From contig NC_083379.1 of the NCBI RefSeq assembly GCF_031755915.1, forward strand, positions 26,226,001 through 26,290,000: 64,000 bases of DNA, in the 5' to 3' direction. Within the stretch, counting starts at the first letter, position 1. The number at the start of each line of letters is the position of its first letter. This DNA is from Ziziphus jujuba (lineage: Eukaryota; Streptophyta; Magnoliopsida; Rosales; Rhamnaceae). The position numbers and the translations under genes were made by a program. Below the pieces are notes generated by a model that worked only from the letters and a program-made list of their open reading frames with translations, was not told the origin of the DNA and did no database searches. Below, piece by piece: positions 43,440 to 56,599 of the stretch.

Positions 43440-44934
43440 GGTTTTCTAATGAGTATTTATTTATTTTACAAATTTATAGGTTCTTCAATGGTGAAGGTAG
43501 GTGTGCAGAGTTGATTGTTGATTTTTTCATCAACAAAAGCCATTATTTTTTCCAACACAAATATTGAGTTTCAATTTTCAATTTTCAATTTTTGAAATGA
43601 AAAATGTGTTAGTCCATTTGTTCTTAAAATTGTGATTGATAAAGATTTTTGGAAGGACAAAAAACAATGATGAGCACAACGATTAAAAAATTGAACTCTT
43701 ATTAGCTTCAATAGTAAGGAAGAAAAAAAAATCAATGTAAAATCTAGCCAAAAATGCTGTTTTGGTGATTGGGGGACCAAAGGTTTTGGAGAAATGGAGA
43801 GAAACTTGGAAATGAGGAAGCGAAGTGAATGAAGATGAAGTAATTTTTGGGTTATATAATCTGGAACCAACTATTGGAAGTTAGATCTGAAAATCCTAGT
43901 AAATGGTGAATGTTTAAGGATGTTTGATGTGATAGGCATGATAGATTGCTCGGTCTTAAGAAATGACGCATCTTGCCACAAGTTTGACGTGTCATAAATG
44001 ATTTGTTAAGCACGCATGAAAGTTGAATGGTTTAATAATTTTCTAACAGTTTAGTTGTTTCTCGGAAGAATACACTCGATACTCCATTGAGTGAACTTTT
44101 CACTAAGAGGAATGCGGGGCTAACTTTGTGGGTAGAATTTATTCCATTAACAAATCCCACTTTCAAGTCGAACTAAATTGTTAGAGTTAAGAAACTTAAT
44201 AGAGAAGGGCTATGGTGAGTGTCCAATAGTGGATCAAACACGAATCTTTAAAAAGAATGTTGATATGCCTAATGGATCTTAAAGTTAGGGAATTTGAGAG
44301 TAAGCCCTAAGGAAGACTGAATATGAATTAGGTTCGACTAATATTAGCATGGTCACTTCGATCTCATCACAGAGGGACTTGACTATCTAAGCCTAGATGG
44401 ATTTATAGTCGGATCAACGTCTATTATATTTAAACATGACTTCGTCACGGATTGTCCAAAAAATTGGTAAGCATAAGAGCACCATATTCAATGTGAGAAT
44501 TCTGAGTTCAGCCCATCTTCAATAATGCAAGTCCATTTTCCTTAACAAATGAGTTGTAATCGATACTTGAATGAATCAATGTCGTACTTCTTGGAATTAT
44601 CACATTGCATCAGTTTCAATTAAAATGTATATTAAGGAACCTAAATTTCTTAGTAGACGGCCCTATGGTCCAACATATTAAGGTTGGAGCAGATTTGCTT
44701 GTAGAACAAGGAAATAACACGGCAAAGAGGATCTATAAATCTTTATTGCATCTCTTTCACTAAGAAGCCCTTGCAATACTTTGGCATTTAAAGCACTTTC
44801 TTACTTCAGTCTCCAAATGTTTTTAGCTAGCACTACATCGGCACCCCAGAGATCTCATCTTCTCTTTAATTTGTAAGTGCATGATTAGGTTTCATACCAT
44901 CTACATGGCAATGTTCGGTTGGCATTTTCATATT
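43440..44934. other. Unrecognised spacer
   Basis: No gene. Text between 44000 and 44900 is less AT-rich, in short clauses, and might be an old LTR or host DNA, but no boundaries, repeats or frames support a call. Confidence 0.4.
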
Positions 44935-45830
44935 GGAAATGTTTTTCCCGTTTAGCATTTCAAAGATTGAATTAGATAAAAATTTAGGGCCTGTTTGGCC
45001 ATTTGGTTTTTAAATAGTTTTCTGTTCTATAAAATAGAAAACTATTTGCAAAATAAAAGATTATCTGTTTGGTCATCTGTTTTCAGAAATAGTTTTAGAA
45101 AACAAATTAAAAAAAAAAACAAAATTTAAAAAATATTATAATAATATTTTCTGTTTTCTGTTTTATAGCTTAGAAAACTATTTTCAAACATTATTAACCA
45201 AACACTATTGTTTTCAAAAAACAAATAAAAATAGTTTATCTTTTTTTATTTTTAAAATAATATTTTGAAAATTGAAAACAGAGAATATAACCAAACAGGA
45301 CCTTAGTTTCCTTTATGATTGTTTCTATTTGAAAATGTCATTCCCATTTAGTACTTTGGAAATGTTTTTCCCATTTAGCACTTCAAATTTTCAGTTTGGT
45401 ATAAATTTAGTTTCCTTTATAGATATTTCTGATAGGGATTGTTTTTCCCATTTAAAACTTTAGAGCTCGAATATGATATAAATATATTTTCCTTCATGAG
45501 TGTTTCCGTTCAAAAATGTTTTTCCATTTAAGAATTTGGAATTTGAATCCAGTATAAATTTTGTTTCCTGTACAATCTGTCATAAATTCAATTTCTTTCA
45601 AGGGCATTTCCGTTTAGAATTATCATTCCAATTTAGAACTTTGCAGTTTGGATTTAGTATAAATTTAGTTTCCTTCATAGGTGTTTCTATTCAAAAATGT
45701 AATTCTTATATTACACTTTAGAGTTCGGTTCTAATATAAATTCAACTTCCTTATCTATCTCATTTAGGATATTTCAAAGTTTGAATATGACATTAATTGG
45801 AATTCATTTCATCATTCATTTTAGTATTCA
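44935..45830 (+). repeat. Degenerate ~77-bp tandem array, about 7-8 units
   Basis: Units share AAATGTTTTTCCCATTTAG, then ACTTTGGAGTTTG, then AGTATAAATTTAGTTTCCTT and a GTGTTTC clause. Clear unit starts are near 45359, 45437, 45514, 45617 and 45693. Divergence between units is high, so the array is old. The first unit is split by a MITE. The frames at 45272-45463 and 45500-45721 are by-products of this array. Confidence 0.8.
44987..45302. mobile_element. Tourist-like (PIF/Harbinger) MITE
   Basis: The terminal inverted repeats are GGGCCTGTTTGG at the left and CCAAACAGGACC at the right (11 of 12 match). The target duplication TTA lies at 44984-44986 and 45303-45305. Length is 316 bp, interior AT-rich and non-coding. 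TSD and TIR are typical of PIF/Harbinger-derived Tourist MITEs. It interrupts the first unit of the 77-bp array. Confidence 0.88.
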
Positions 45831-48486
45831 TGTTTTGTTCATGTTTTTAACAAAAATTGGCAAAAAAGGTCAGGGTTTTGGAAGAGGGGTTATAAGGACT
45901 AGGTCCCATTATGGTATGCCCCAGAACAATTTTTTCATGTAATAGTGTAAAAACATAAGTAAAACTTGAACAGTTAAAAAAGTAAACACTGACAGTTAAG
46001 ATGTAAATAATATTTTTCAAAAAAATATAAAATCTAATTATAATAATGAGAACAAAACCGAAAATATCTAAGTGGAAGATTTCGTTTATTAATATTTTAT
46101 AAAGTTGGAGAAAACGCGAGAATGGCAGGATACTTTAATTAACTTTTGCGAAACGAAATGGAAAAAACATTGAAAAGGGCAACCGGCTTTTCCACCTGGA
46201 GCTTCATATTAATAATGGCGGGGGATGATTGCATCAGGTGCTTATTTATTTATTAAAAAAATTTATTTTATTATATTATTATTTTTGTTTTCCTTTCAGC
46301 AGAAGGTGCTGGATAAAGACCAAACAAATATATTAGCAAAGGAACAAAGCCCATGGGCCTAATTCATGGACTCCCATACATTACAGTTTTTACAGACAAG
46401 CATACTATTAAGGGCTTCAATTAGCATTCCAAGGTACACGCCGCTGGTATCCAAAATTATTATTGTAAAGGTACACGTCGAAATTGAAAGAGACAGAGAA
46501 GTTACAGAGGGATTGCGTGGTTCCACTTTTCAAGGCGACATAAGTTCGAGGAAATCTATATAGAAAGGGTCACAAAATTAGCATATAAGATTGATGTTGG
46601 TCTTCTATGACATAATGTATATGTCATCCACCTGAAAAGAGTATAGGCCTCCACCTATCACGATTGAGGCTTGATACGGTGTTCCTACCCAATCAAAAGG
46701 GTTGGAGTGCTCGAATCAGAATTCTATTTGAAGAAACTGAATAAGCTGTTAGGCAGTAGGCAATGATTCATTCAATGTAGATCTTTTAATTTTACAGTTC
46801 ATTACCCCCAGTTGAAGATTGAATACAGCTTTATCGAACCAAAACGACACTACGGGACGAAAACAAAGTTCTCAGTAACCTTTGAATTTGGAAACTATCT
46901 GGGGGGCTAATTCGGTGAAAGGAGTATAAACTATATAAAAATTTACTTTCTATTTGCTTGAGATGGTACTTTAGAACAATAACAATAAATTTTTCATTTA
47001 ACCTGTAAAAAAAAACAATGTAAAAGAAGTATGTTTGATATATAAAGATAAAAATAAAATAATTAATTTATAGATTTAATAATTTTTTTGTTTGGTATAT
47101 TTACAAAAAAAAAAAAAAAAAAAGAGAATAACTATAGTAACTTTTACCTAATGGGTGTTGATAACATTAAAATTAAATTTGGTATTCAAAATAACTTAAA
47201 TATAGAATAGTTATTTCATATATCTAATAATTTTTTATTTGATAAATTTTTAATTTTAAAAATATCTATTCCACGGTATTTATATATTCTTCCAGAGAAT
47301 AATCATGCTTTCTAAAATATTCGAATTTATATTTATTTCAAAAATAAACATGCTTAATATATTTAAAAGATATTTAAATTTAAATTAAATATTCTATATA
47401 AAAAAATAATATTATTTAGACCTTGAGGCTTATTTTTAATTCAAATTATATCCAAAAGTATTAAATAATTTGAAAACACCCTTTGTTATTTTCTGTCCAA
47501 AAGATTTTCTCTCTCCTATATAGGAACAAGTATTTAACTAAAATTATTTAAATACCTTTACAATTCAAAATTCATTTCTCTTACCATTTGTTTCATTATT
47601 TAATAAATATTAATTTAAATATTTTACTTTAAAAAAACAATAATTTGATACTTAACCATTAAAATATTTTATTGCATATTTTACATATATATTTTTCATT
47701 TTCTGTATGTATCTACTTATTTAAAATATTCAATTTGATTTAAAAATTGCGTTGATTTATAATTATGAAATAAATACTTTTTTTATGTAAAAATGTACCA
47801 AAAATCTTTTTTAAAAGTCAGTCCAACTAAAATTCATTTATTAAATAATTAAAAAGTACAAAAAGTGAAAAATATCCTTCTAAAAAATTTATAACGTTTC
47901 TTTAAAAGAAAAAAAAAAAAAAAAAACCAGCTCAAGCCAAACAAGCTTTCCTCCAAAAATATAAATAAATAAATAAAACAAAATAAAATAACTATCCTCT
48001 TCCAAATTCCAAACGTGTATCATAAACAAACAGCCTTCATTATCCATTCCAAAATTTGTTCATAGTTCATTCTAAAAATAAAGAACTAAACAAGAAAGGC
48101 ACTAGCAAATCAGTTTGCCGATTGAAAGATGAAGTAATGAAAAAAAAAAAAAAGAAAAAAAAGAAAAGATAATTACTAAAGTGATAAAATCTGTGTATCA
48201 TATACAAATATTTAACCATAAAAAAGAAAACCTTCCACTTTTTACCTATTCAATTTACTCACCGAACACATAAAAGATTGGACACATTATACAAAAATCA
48301 ATAAGAAAACTTTTATTAAAAATGCAGTATCGAAATTTTAAAATTGAATTTTTAATGGAATATCATAAAACCAAAAAAATCAGTGCTTGAAGATCCAAAA
48401 CAAAAATACCGTTTTTCCATTTTTTTTTTAATTTTAAACAGCAATCAACAAAGCATATAACAAAAAATATAAAAATTAAAGTTGGT
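45831..48486. other. AT-rich spacer, no gene
   Basis: The 65-codon frame at 46366-46563 has no known domain. 46570-46900 is less AT-rich but unrecognised. Poly-A tracts lie near 47106-47123, 47909-47926 and 48139-48166. No element ends identified. Confidence 0.45.
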
Positions 48487-48745
48487 TGAGAAACCCATTA
48501 TACCATTTATGCACTGGATTTTTTATCAATCTACCAAAGAAGAAAAAAAAAAAAAATCCATTTACTGTTTTTGCACAGGTTTCTTTTTCGATCTTCGATA
48601 CAAGGGAGAAAAAGAAGAAGAATAAGTTATGTACGGTATTTTATTTTATTTTTTTTGCGAAGGAGAAGAATAAGAAGAAGACCATTTGTATCAGGTTTTT
48701 AGTTTATTTTTTCTTCTTGATCTGCCGATGAAGAAGCACTCTACC
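48487..48745 (+). repeat. Four degenerate ~60-bp tandem units
   Basis: Each unit has a TACCATTT- or TTTACTG-like start, a GCACTGG- or GCACAGG-type core and an end rich in GAAGAAGAA. The 81-codon frame at 48486-48731 is a translation of this repeat (recurring K-runs and F-rich segments) and is not supported as a protein. Confidence 0.55.
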
Positions 48746-50190
48746 AATTTGTGAAGAAGAAAACAAATGGGAACTGTCCTCAAATAAGGACTCCTTATCT
48801 TTTTCTTTTTCTTTTCCTTTTCCTTTTTCTTTTTATTATTATTATTTTTTGCATTCTTTTTAATTACTTTCTGGCGCAGCAATCATTTTTGTTATATTTA
48901 ATATTAGTTAAGAAAATTATAATTTTTTACAATTACAATTTTACCCTTTTCTATTAACTTTGATGGAAATCAACTAACGCTGGGGTGTTTTTAAATTCTT
49001 TCAAATCTTTGGGTATGATTTAAAATAAAAGTAAATATAAGGGGATTCAAGTGATATTATATTTTTTAATTAATTTTTACGACGATATTTTTTGAAAATA
49101 ATTTAAAATTTAATTCAATGTAATAACCAAACATATTAATAGGAATAATTATCCATCTTTTTCTTTTTCAATTTCTATAAGTACGTATATTTTATGCGGA
49201 ATATTTATTTTGTATATCCAACATACCTTAAGTATTGTTTAGTATAATCTACAGGTCATCTTTGGCTCCAAAAGTTAAAAACAAAGCTCCTAAATGATTA
49301 AATCTACAAATAAAACAAAAGAAATTTACATGATAAACTAACAAACAAATCAAAGAAACTTGTCCAAAATCATAAAAATGATTTTAAATATTGGAAAAGA
49401 AAGGCTTTGGAAACTTGGGTTTGCTCCCAAAAAGTGATTGGTTTAATGTCTCTAACTTGACTTAGCCGAGCAATGTTTCAAAGAAACCAAAGAACTTTTC
49501 GCTTGCAAATGCAACTTAACATTAGCTCCATTATTGTTGTCCTTCAGTTTCTTAGCAAATACCTTAGACGAACCATCATTTTGTCTTCAAGCTCTAAGTA
49601 TCACAAGGAAAGGACTTATTGACAACAAATTTCTTCAAACTTACACTCGAATTGCTAACAACTTTGACTTTTGAACTTGGGAACCAACTTAGAACTTGAT
49701 TTTTTGTTCTTCTTACTTCTATTAAAAATTCTTCTTTTAACCAAAATCCTTTGAACAAACTTGTAATTAGGCATTTTGTTTTGATATGCTTCCATGATTG
49801 ACTTTTCCAAAGCCTAGTTAAATATTTTATTTTGACTCAATTTAGAAATAATAGATTCTTTAAAGGATCAACAATTTCAATCTTGCGACAAGATTGTACA
49901 CAACAAGATTTAGCTGACTCCCCAGCAGGGCAAAAGCCTCAAAACTATTTTCTTCATAAAAGAACCTTCATTTGTGTATAATCCTTCTGAAAAAATAATT
50001 GAAATTTGAAATTTTAGGCAGTTTGATCAAAGTTGACAAAGTTTGATTAAATTGGATCTAGTCAATATAAATTGCTAGATTGGCAGCACGTCTATTTTGT
50101 ATTATGATTAAAAAAATTATGATTTTGAGAAGTTTGAAGCATTAATATTTTTATCTATATTCAAATTACTTCACATTGTTTTCTTGAAGT
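48746..50190. other. Unrecognised AT-rich sequence
   Basis: Minus-strand reading of 49500-49930 gives a broken lysine-rich text (for example SMEAYQNKMPNYKFVQR) that might be an old element scrap, but no family was recognised. Pyrimidine-rich repeats lie near 48800-48840. Confidence 0.35.
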
Positions 50191-52430
50191 CCAAACCATG
50201 TAACATGCGACCTAACCTGCAAAACCCACCATCCCCCAATTGGGTCATAGTCGATTTACCACTTTTTTAACCACCAACTGCCACATGCATCGGACAGTTG
50301 TAAAGTCCATGGAAATTTGACCGAAACCCTAGATTTTCAATTGGAACCATCATAGGATGCGCTGGATTGGGTCTCTGATGCTCAAAACGACAAGCCATAG
50401 GTTTTGTCAGGTTTTTCCCATTTTTCAGCAAACCTAGCTTGATTGAGACACTTTAATCCCCCTATTTTTGACCATCTAAATCCATTTTTGACCTTTATTA
50501 GTTGAAATTTTTCATGATTTGAGAGATCAATCAACATCAAATTAGGCCAAATTTTTAGATGTGTATTTTAGCCACTAGTGAGACTTTTGGAACAAGATGA
50601 GTATACCAATACATTTCTCATCTCATTGGCTTTCTGTCAATAAAAAGTTTGTAAATTTTGAACATTGATTGATATTTTTTTATAAACTTTTAGGTCAATT
50701 AGTTAAACATTGGATAAAATTGATTTATGTTTGAACAAAATTGTAGTTAGATTTATATAATTAGGTGTTAATAAGACTCGTTGGAAGGTTCAATTTTATG
50801 AAATTCGTATTTAGGTGAAAAATCCCAATTTGGGAACTGGGTCCTAAAGGTTTGATGTTTGAAGTCTAAGAAATATTTTTATTCTATTTTGGCACTTGTA
50901 TAATATTGAAGGTGATCCTATGGAGGAATAGGAGTGAACATCAATTGTATTTATAAATGAGTTATGTTTTTAAATGATTTTGAGGATATTAGTACGATAT
51001 TTATATGGTTTGAATATTATATATATATATATATATAGGCTGGTTTAAATGCTTATCATATATATATATATATATGTATATATGATTTTATATATATGTA
51101 TTGTCATTTTTTATGACTTTTGATAAAATTCTAATGAGTTCATGATGAACTTGAGAATTTTGGTATTTAAATATCTTGATATTCTAAGTGATGTTTTATT
51201 CTTATTAGAAAATAATTGGTTTTTAAAAAAGAAAATTGGAAATTATATATTTTATTACATATTTTGAAGCATATATAAGTGTTTTATATTTTAAGGTGCT
51301 TGAAGTGGTTATGGTAATATATATTTTACTGTTAGTGTTTATGTTTTGGTATGAAATAATAATTTGGAATATCTAAATAAATGGTTGAATTTAAATATTA
51401 AATTTTAGGTAACGATACTATACTTATTAAGGAAGAACGGAAATGATGGTTTTGAAAGGGTTGCTTATGAATAGTACATTGTTATTGTTGAAAGGTTGTA
51501 CTATATAGTACTAGAGATTTTGTCTATATTATTAGCTACACAGGCTTTGGGACACTTTACACTAACTGGCAGCACTAGATATATTGTATTACATATTGTA
51601 TGTTTTTCTTTATAGTATAATATACAAATATTGGCGGTTTTACTATGTTTTTATTATTAGTCATATGATTATGAGTATAATGTTGTTTTTATTATTAGTC
51701 ATATGATTATGAGTATAATGTTTATTATCCAGCATTAAATTTATATTTTAGTTGGTTATTAATATTTTAAATACTTTAATTATGAAATACTCATTTTAGG
51801 ATATTGATTTAGGATACAAGTTGGGTTTCGTAAAATGGTTTAAAAAAGAGGATTTTTTCAAGAGTAGATATGAGGTCTAGAGTGAAAGATTTTGAAGTTA
51901 AATAATTATTTTCATATTATAAATTTATTCCACTCACTAAGCTTATCTTACAGTTTTGTTTTCAAATTGTTATCTAACTAACAGGTTACGTATATCATGT
52001 TTAGACATCTTCATTGTTCGTATATTATTCCACTGTTGATGTGTTGTTCATTTCTTTTGACTCTGATGATAATAGATATTCTTTCTTCCTCTTATTATGG
52101 TGTATACATTATATTGAGCATTTTTCGATATTTGGCATTTGTTCATTTGTACTCCTTAGATTGTTCTAGTGGATTTAATCTAATATGTATACTTTTTATA
52201 TTTTCTTTGATTGATGATTTTATGAGATTTTTATTAAGAATTTTTTATGATATTTTATTTGTACTGTTTAGTTACATCCAAATTCTGAAAATGTTTTATT
52301 TGATTTTTGATAGAAAATTCGGCAAGATTTCCCTGGGTAGAACACTCTCAGTCATCTGGAAAAGGGCCTCGAGAGCGGTCCTTCAACTTGAGCTATCAAC
52401 ATTGAATTCAGTTTGACGATGAAAACCATT
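50191..52430 (+). other. LTR-like sequence without defined ends
   Basis: A long non-coding stretch has features seen in large plant gypsy LTRs: a GC-richer start near 50200-50420, (AT)n tracts near 51019-51085, and a CTCACTAAGCTTATC clause with CTAACAGGTTACG near 51936-51988. No matching second copy or TSD was found in the window. The 139-codon frame at 51997-52416 is hydrophobic and T-rich and matches nothing I know. Confidence 0.25.
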
Positions 52431-52439
52431 ACAGAAGAT

Positions 52440-52860
52440 ATCGATAAGTAACCAATATTCATAACATGTTATGGACATCTCCGCAATAAATCCTTGAAGC
52501 GCTTCAACATCTCATGCAATGATTCACAATCTTATTGCTTAAATTGATTAATCTTACTCCTCAATTGTGAAAACTAGGAAGGTGGAAAGAATTTGTTTAG
52601 AAACTTCTTAGCCATTACTCCCTTGTAGTTATAGAATCCGGTTGCAAAGTATATAATTAACTAAGAGCTTTATCTTTCAAAGAAAAAAGAAACAACCTCA
52701 ACCAAATTGCATCATCCTCAACACCATTCATCTTGATTATATTTGCAATTTTTACAAACATGGCAAGATGAGTACTGGGGTTTTCAATAGCAAAATCACC
52801 AATTGGTTTTGTTGAACCATGGTAATAAGAGTGAATTTCAACTGAAAATTATTTGTATTG
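52440..52860 (-). pseudogene. Athila-like Ty3 gag fragment
   Basis: Minus-strand reading gives IENPSTHLAMFVKIANIIK followed by MNGVEDDAIWLRLFLFSLKD, then (after stops and frame changes) KKFLNKFFPPS and LKRFKDLLRRCP. This is the conserved Gag core of plant Athila/Tat elements. Several stops and at least one frameshift show it is dead. It is cut on the right by the Tekay LTR and has no LTR or pol of its own in view. Confidence 0.78.
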
Positions 52861-53665
52861 AAAGGGCCTATAAATTCTTGAAAGAAGGTTAAATATAGAT
52901 GATTAAGTAATCTAGAATAGAATAAGATTGCATGGGTACTTCATTGTTATTGTTCTTCATTATTGCTCCAAGAATTCCCTCCAAAAACTCTAGAATAGCC
53001 TTGACTAGGAGAAACCACATCAGAAATTATACAAAAAATCTAGCAACATTTCTCCTGCAGATTGGACTTTTTGAAATTCTCCTTGCACAAAAACACACTC
53101 CAAAATATAGATCCACCTTATTCCGCCCTCTTACTACATTTTTTTACAAATTTACAGGACTTCAATAACGTTAGCGTAAAACTATAAATAATATATAATA
53201 AATACCTTTACATGTCAACAGCAGTAAAAGAGTAGACTAAGAGTAATTGGAATTATGGGATACAAATATTACAACTAAAAAGGAATTAGTAGTAATAACA
53301 AAAGAATAAGAAAAAAGTGCAAAAATGCACTACATGAAACATGAAGGGGCGTACGAAGTTAGGAAACGCTGTTTGCTACCTCGAACAATGGGCTACTAAC
53401 TATTAGGATCTATGGGAAAGGGTTTAAAGACAAGAAAACCTATAATGAGATGCTAATCATCTCAATAAATGGTATTATTCTAATAATAATAACAATAAAA
53501 ATAATAAGCAGAACAATAATAATAAAACTGATAATAATAATAACAACAACAACAACAACAACAATAACAATAATATAAGAGAATAAAATAAATTTTTAGA
53601 AAGTGTCTACTCTTTTTGAAAAGTTCCATGTTTAAAAATATTTTCACAATACCCATTATTTATAT

Positions 53666-54085
53666 CCTGACGATAAAAATACTTTTATAAGAATAAAATA
53701 AGATAAAATAACATATAAATAATTATCTCAAAAAAATCACTTTAATAAATAAATAAATAAAATAATGTTAGATAAAAGTAATTAAAATGAATAATTTAAG
53801 ATAAAATGTGTAAAAATCAACTATTACTTAAATCATTTTAAAACATTTAAAGTCATATCCTTCCCAAAATCATAAAATTGGTTGGAAGGAAAATTAAATG
53901 TAGTAATACATTGAGAATCATTTCAAATGTTCGATTAAATAAACAATTCAATTTGTAAAAGTAATTAATATAAGATAATTAAAATAAATAAAACCAATAA
54001 AGAAAATAAACAAATAAATAAAACAAATAAGTAAATTTATATGTTATTTTATCTTATTTTATTATTACAAAAATATTTTTATAGT
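53666..54085. repeat. Inverted repeat inside the Tekay 3' LTR
   Basis: AATAAGATAAAATAACATAT within 53690-53718 is repeated in inverse orientation as ATATGTTATTTTATCTTATT at about 54036-54060, and similarity extends to about 50 bp per arm. The other LTR has only the first arm (59490-59545), so an inverted copy was inserted later. Confidence 0.8.
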
Positions 54086-54990
54086 CAGAGATAAATAAAA
54101 TAAATAAAACCAATGAAGCAAATAAACAAATAAATAAAATGAATAAGTAAATAAATAAATAAATAAACTATTAAAATCATTATTTAAATAGATCTATTAA
54201 AAATATTCAAATGCACATAAAATACTAGGTGTATACCCGATGCACCATACTATATACTAAGTGGTACCAGATGAATATTTGGAACCCTAAACACCATTTG
54301 ACAATAGGGAGGGAGAAAGGAATATGCAAATGGACACCTTAGTGTCTCACAAGTTCCTATGCTAACAACCTGCTATTCAAGGGCTAAGAGGAGGGCAATC
54401 AATGCTCACACATAGCAAAATACCTACCCACTCTCTTCCACCTTAGCTCCCATAGGATGACTCAATATATCATAGGATGACTAAACATACCTACATGCGG
54501 ATCAATGATAACCACAAAATAGAACACATATTTCAAAATGTTCGATTAAATAAACAATTCAATTTGTAAAAGTAATTAAAATAAGATAATTAAAATAAAT
54601 AAAACCAGTAAAGAAAATAAACAAATAAATAAAACAAGTAAATAAATAAATAAATAAATGATTAATTAAACTATTAAAACCATAATTTAAATAAATCCAT
54701 TAAAAATATTTAGAAGCACATAAAATAACATGTTTATATCTACTACACCATACTATATACTAAGCGACATCAGATGGATATTTGGCATCCCAAACATTAC
54801 TTAACAATAAGGAGAGAGAAGGGCACCCGCAATCAGATACTTTGTCATCTCACAGGTGCTGATCCTAATAACCTGCTATCTTACGGCTAAGGGAGAGCAG
54901 CTAATGCTCACATCGTAAATACAGGTCCGATCTCTTTTACCTTAGCTCCCATAGGATGACTAAATATATTTGCACATTGATAAATAATAA
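53918..54990. repeat. ~612-bp tandem duplication inside the Tekay 3' LTR
   Basis: Two copies begin ATGTTCGATTAAATAAACAA (about 53926 and 54538) and share CATACTATATACTAAG, AACCTGCTAT and TTAGCTCCCATAGGATGAC. The right LTR has one copy (59767-60180). This explains most of the LTR length difference. Confidence 0.88.
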
Positions 54991-56599
54991 CCACAGTATA
55001 GAATACTAATAATATATGGTGCATTTGAAAACAATATATGTAAACTACCACAATTCTGGACAACAATAATTTTCTATATACGAAACTATAGAATACGAAA
55101 TCCAACATCCAACAGCCAAAGTCCTTTAAATATGAAAAACAGTATGTAATCAAATATAAAAACAAATCTAAATATGCTTAAACAAGAATTTAAAATTCCA
55201 CAAATTACAAATAAAAAATATTGCTCATGAATATACCATTATTGATAATTAAATTCTCAAATCATAACCCACCATTTTAAATACTCAAATATTTAAATAA
55301 AATACTTAATCAAAATAATTATAATTAAACTTAACAAATAAACTTACATGGAAATTCAAAAAAAAGCATATACATAGATGCTCACATAAAACCAAATTTT
55401 GTATATATATAATAAGACAATTTTATAACCAACATAACATTATATTTATAAAAGTTCTAGAAAACGTAAACATATATCCTGTTAATATAAACGCAATATA
55501 CATATATATATATATATATAGTCCAACATTTATACAAATCACTACATAACCAAAAATGTAATTTGAAAAATATACCACTTACCTAAATTAGCAAATTAGA
55601 AAATTGTTAACCAAAATGAACAACTTATATACCAAATGAAGCTTAAAGCATGAAGGTTACCAATCTGGTTTTACCTCTCAACAATTTGACCAAATGGTGG
55701 CCAAAATTTCGTCATAAAGATTCAACCAACTTAAATCTCTTAAATCTCTCAATCTAGCTCGAACTGAGCCAAAAAAGCATTGTATTCGAGCTTAGTGGGA
55801 TAAAAAATGGTGGAAAAAGGTGGTTGATTGGCGTAAAACCCTCCAAAAATGTTAAAAACAACAGGCTGCCTGCGATGTTTGAATGGGTAAGGCGATGGTA
55901 AGGGTAACAAGGCAAAATGGTAGATGGAAACACATCAATTTGGTCATAAAACATTGTTGCTGTTGCAGTTGAAATTTGCCCAATCCTTTTGTGTCACAAT
56001 CGATCCGTGAATTTTTGCCAGCTAGTTAGGTTTGGGATGGGCTTCACGGTGGTGGTGGTGAAAGTGCTAGTTGGCCAAAGATGGGTGCTTCATATGATAA
56101 TTGGCTCTCTCTCTCTATCTCCTCCTCTTTCTCTCTCTTTGAGGTTCAAATGGCTCAATTATAAGCTAGTAAGTGGACACTATTTATCACATGTGAGCCA
56201 TCTAGATGATAGCACCTAGCATGTGTCAGTTGGTATTTTAATTCCCCATTGTTACACCTTTTTACAAAAATACCAAGTACAATCATTCTTAGAAAATAAT
56301 TATAATTTTATAGAGTCATAACTTTTCAATCATAGCTCTAAATTAAGCATGCTATTAGTTTACGAACATATCAACATACATTACATGATAATAAACAAGT
56401 CAAAAGTGAATCTTGGGCCTCGCTTAAGCAGTCCGAATCACAGCTTATCCTGATCATAACTTTTTGATCTTAACTCTGAATCTGACATTTCACTACTCTA
56501 TGAACTCATAATGATGTCTATTTTACAATGGTGCCATTGACATAATGAAATTCTAGCTGTACTAAAAAGGCAACAGTGAAACCCATTCGGTCAATCCAG

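Larger units (their letters stand above)
52964..56256 (-). repeat. 3' LTR of the Tekay element
   Basis: About 3.29 kb. In plus orientation the left end is decayed (TGCTCCAAGAATTCCC against TGTTAGAACCC in the other LTR) and the right end is CATTGTTACA. It contains trinucleotide repeats (TAA and AAC, about 53478-53575), an internal ~612-bp tandem duplication and an inverted segment not found in the other LTR. CT-rich text near 56105-56140 parallels 61505-61545. Confidence 0.82.

Noticed and set aside
48486..48957. Small lysine- and phenylalanine-rich proteins
   Set aside because: They are translations of GAA/CTT-rich tandem repeats on both strands.
51997..52416. 139-codon hydrophobic protein, possible membrane protein
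   Set aside because: T-rich DNA gives hydrophobic frames by composition. No start context, homology or conserved motif supports it, and it overlaps LTR-like sequence.
53478..53575. TAA/AAC trinucleotide run as a CRISPR-like or regulatory array
   Set aside because: It is a simple microsatellite within an LTR.
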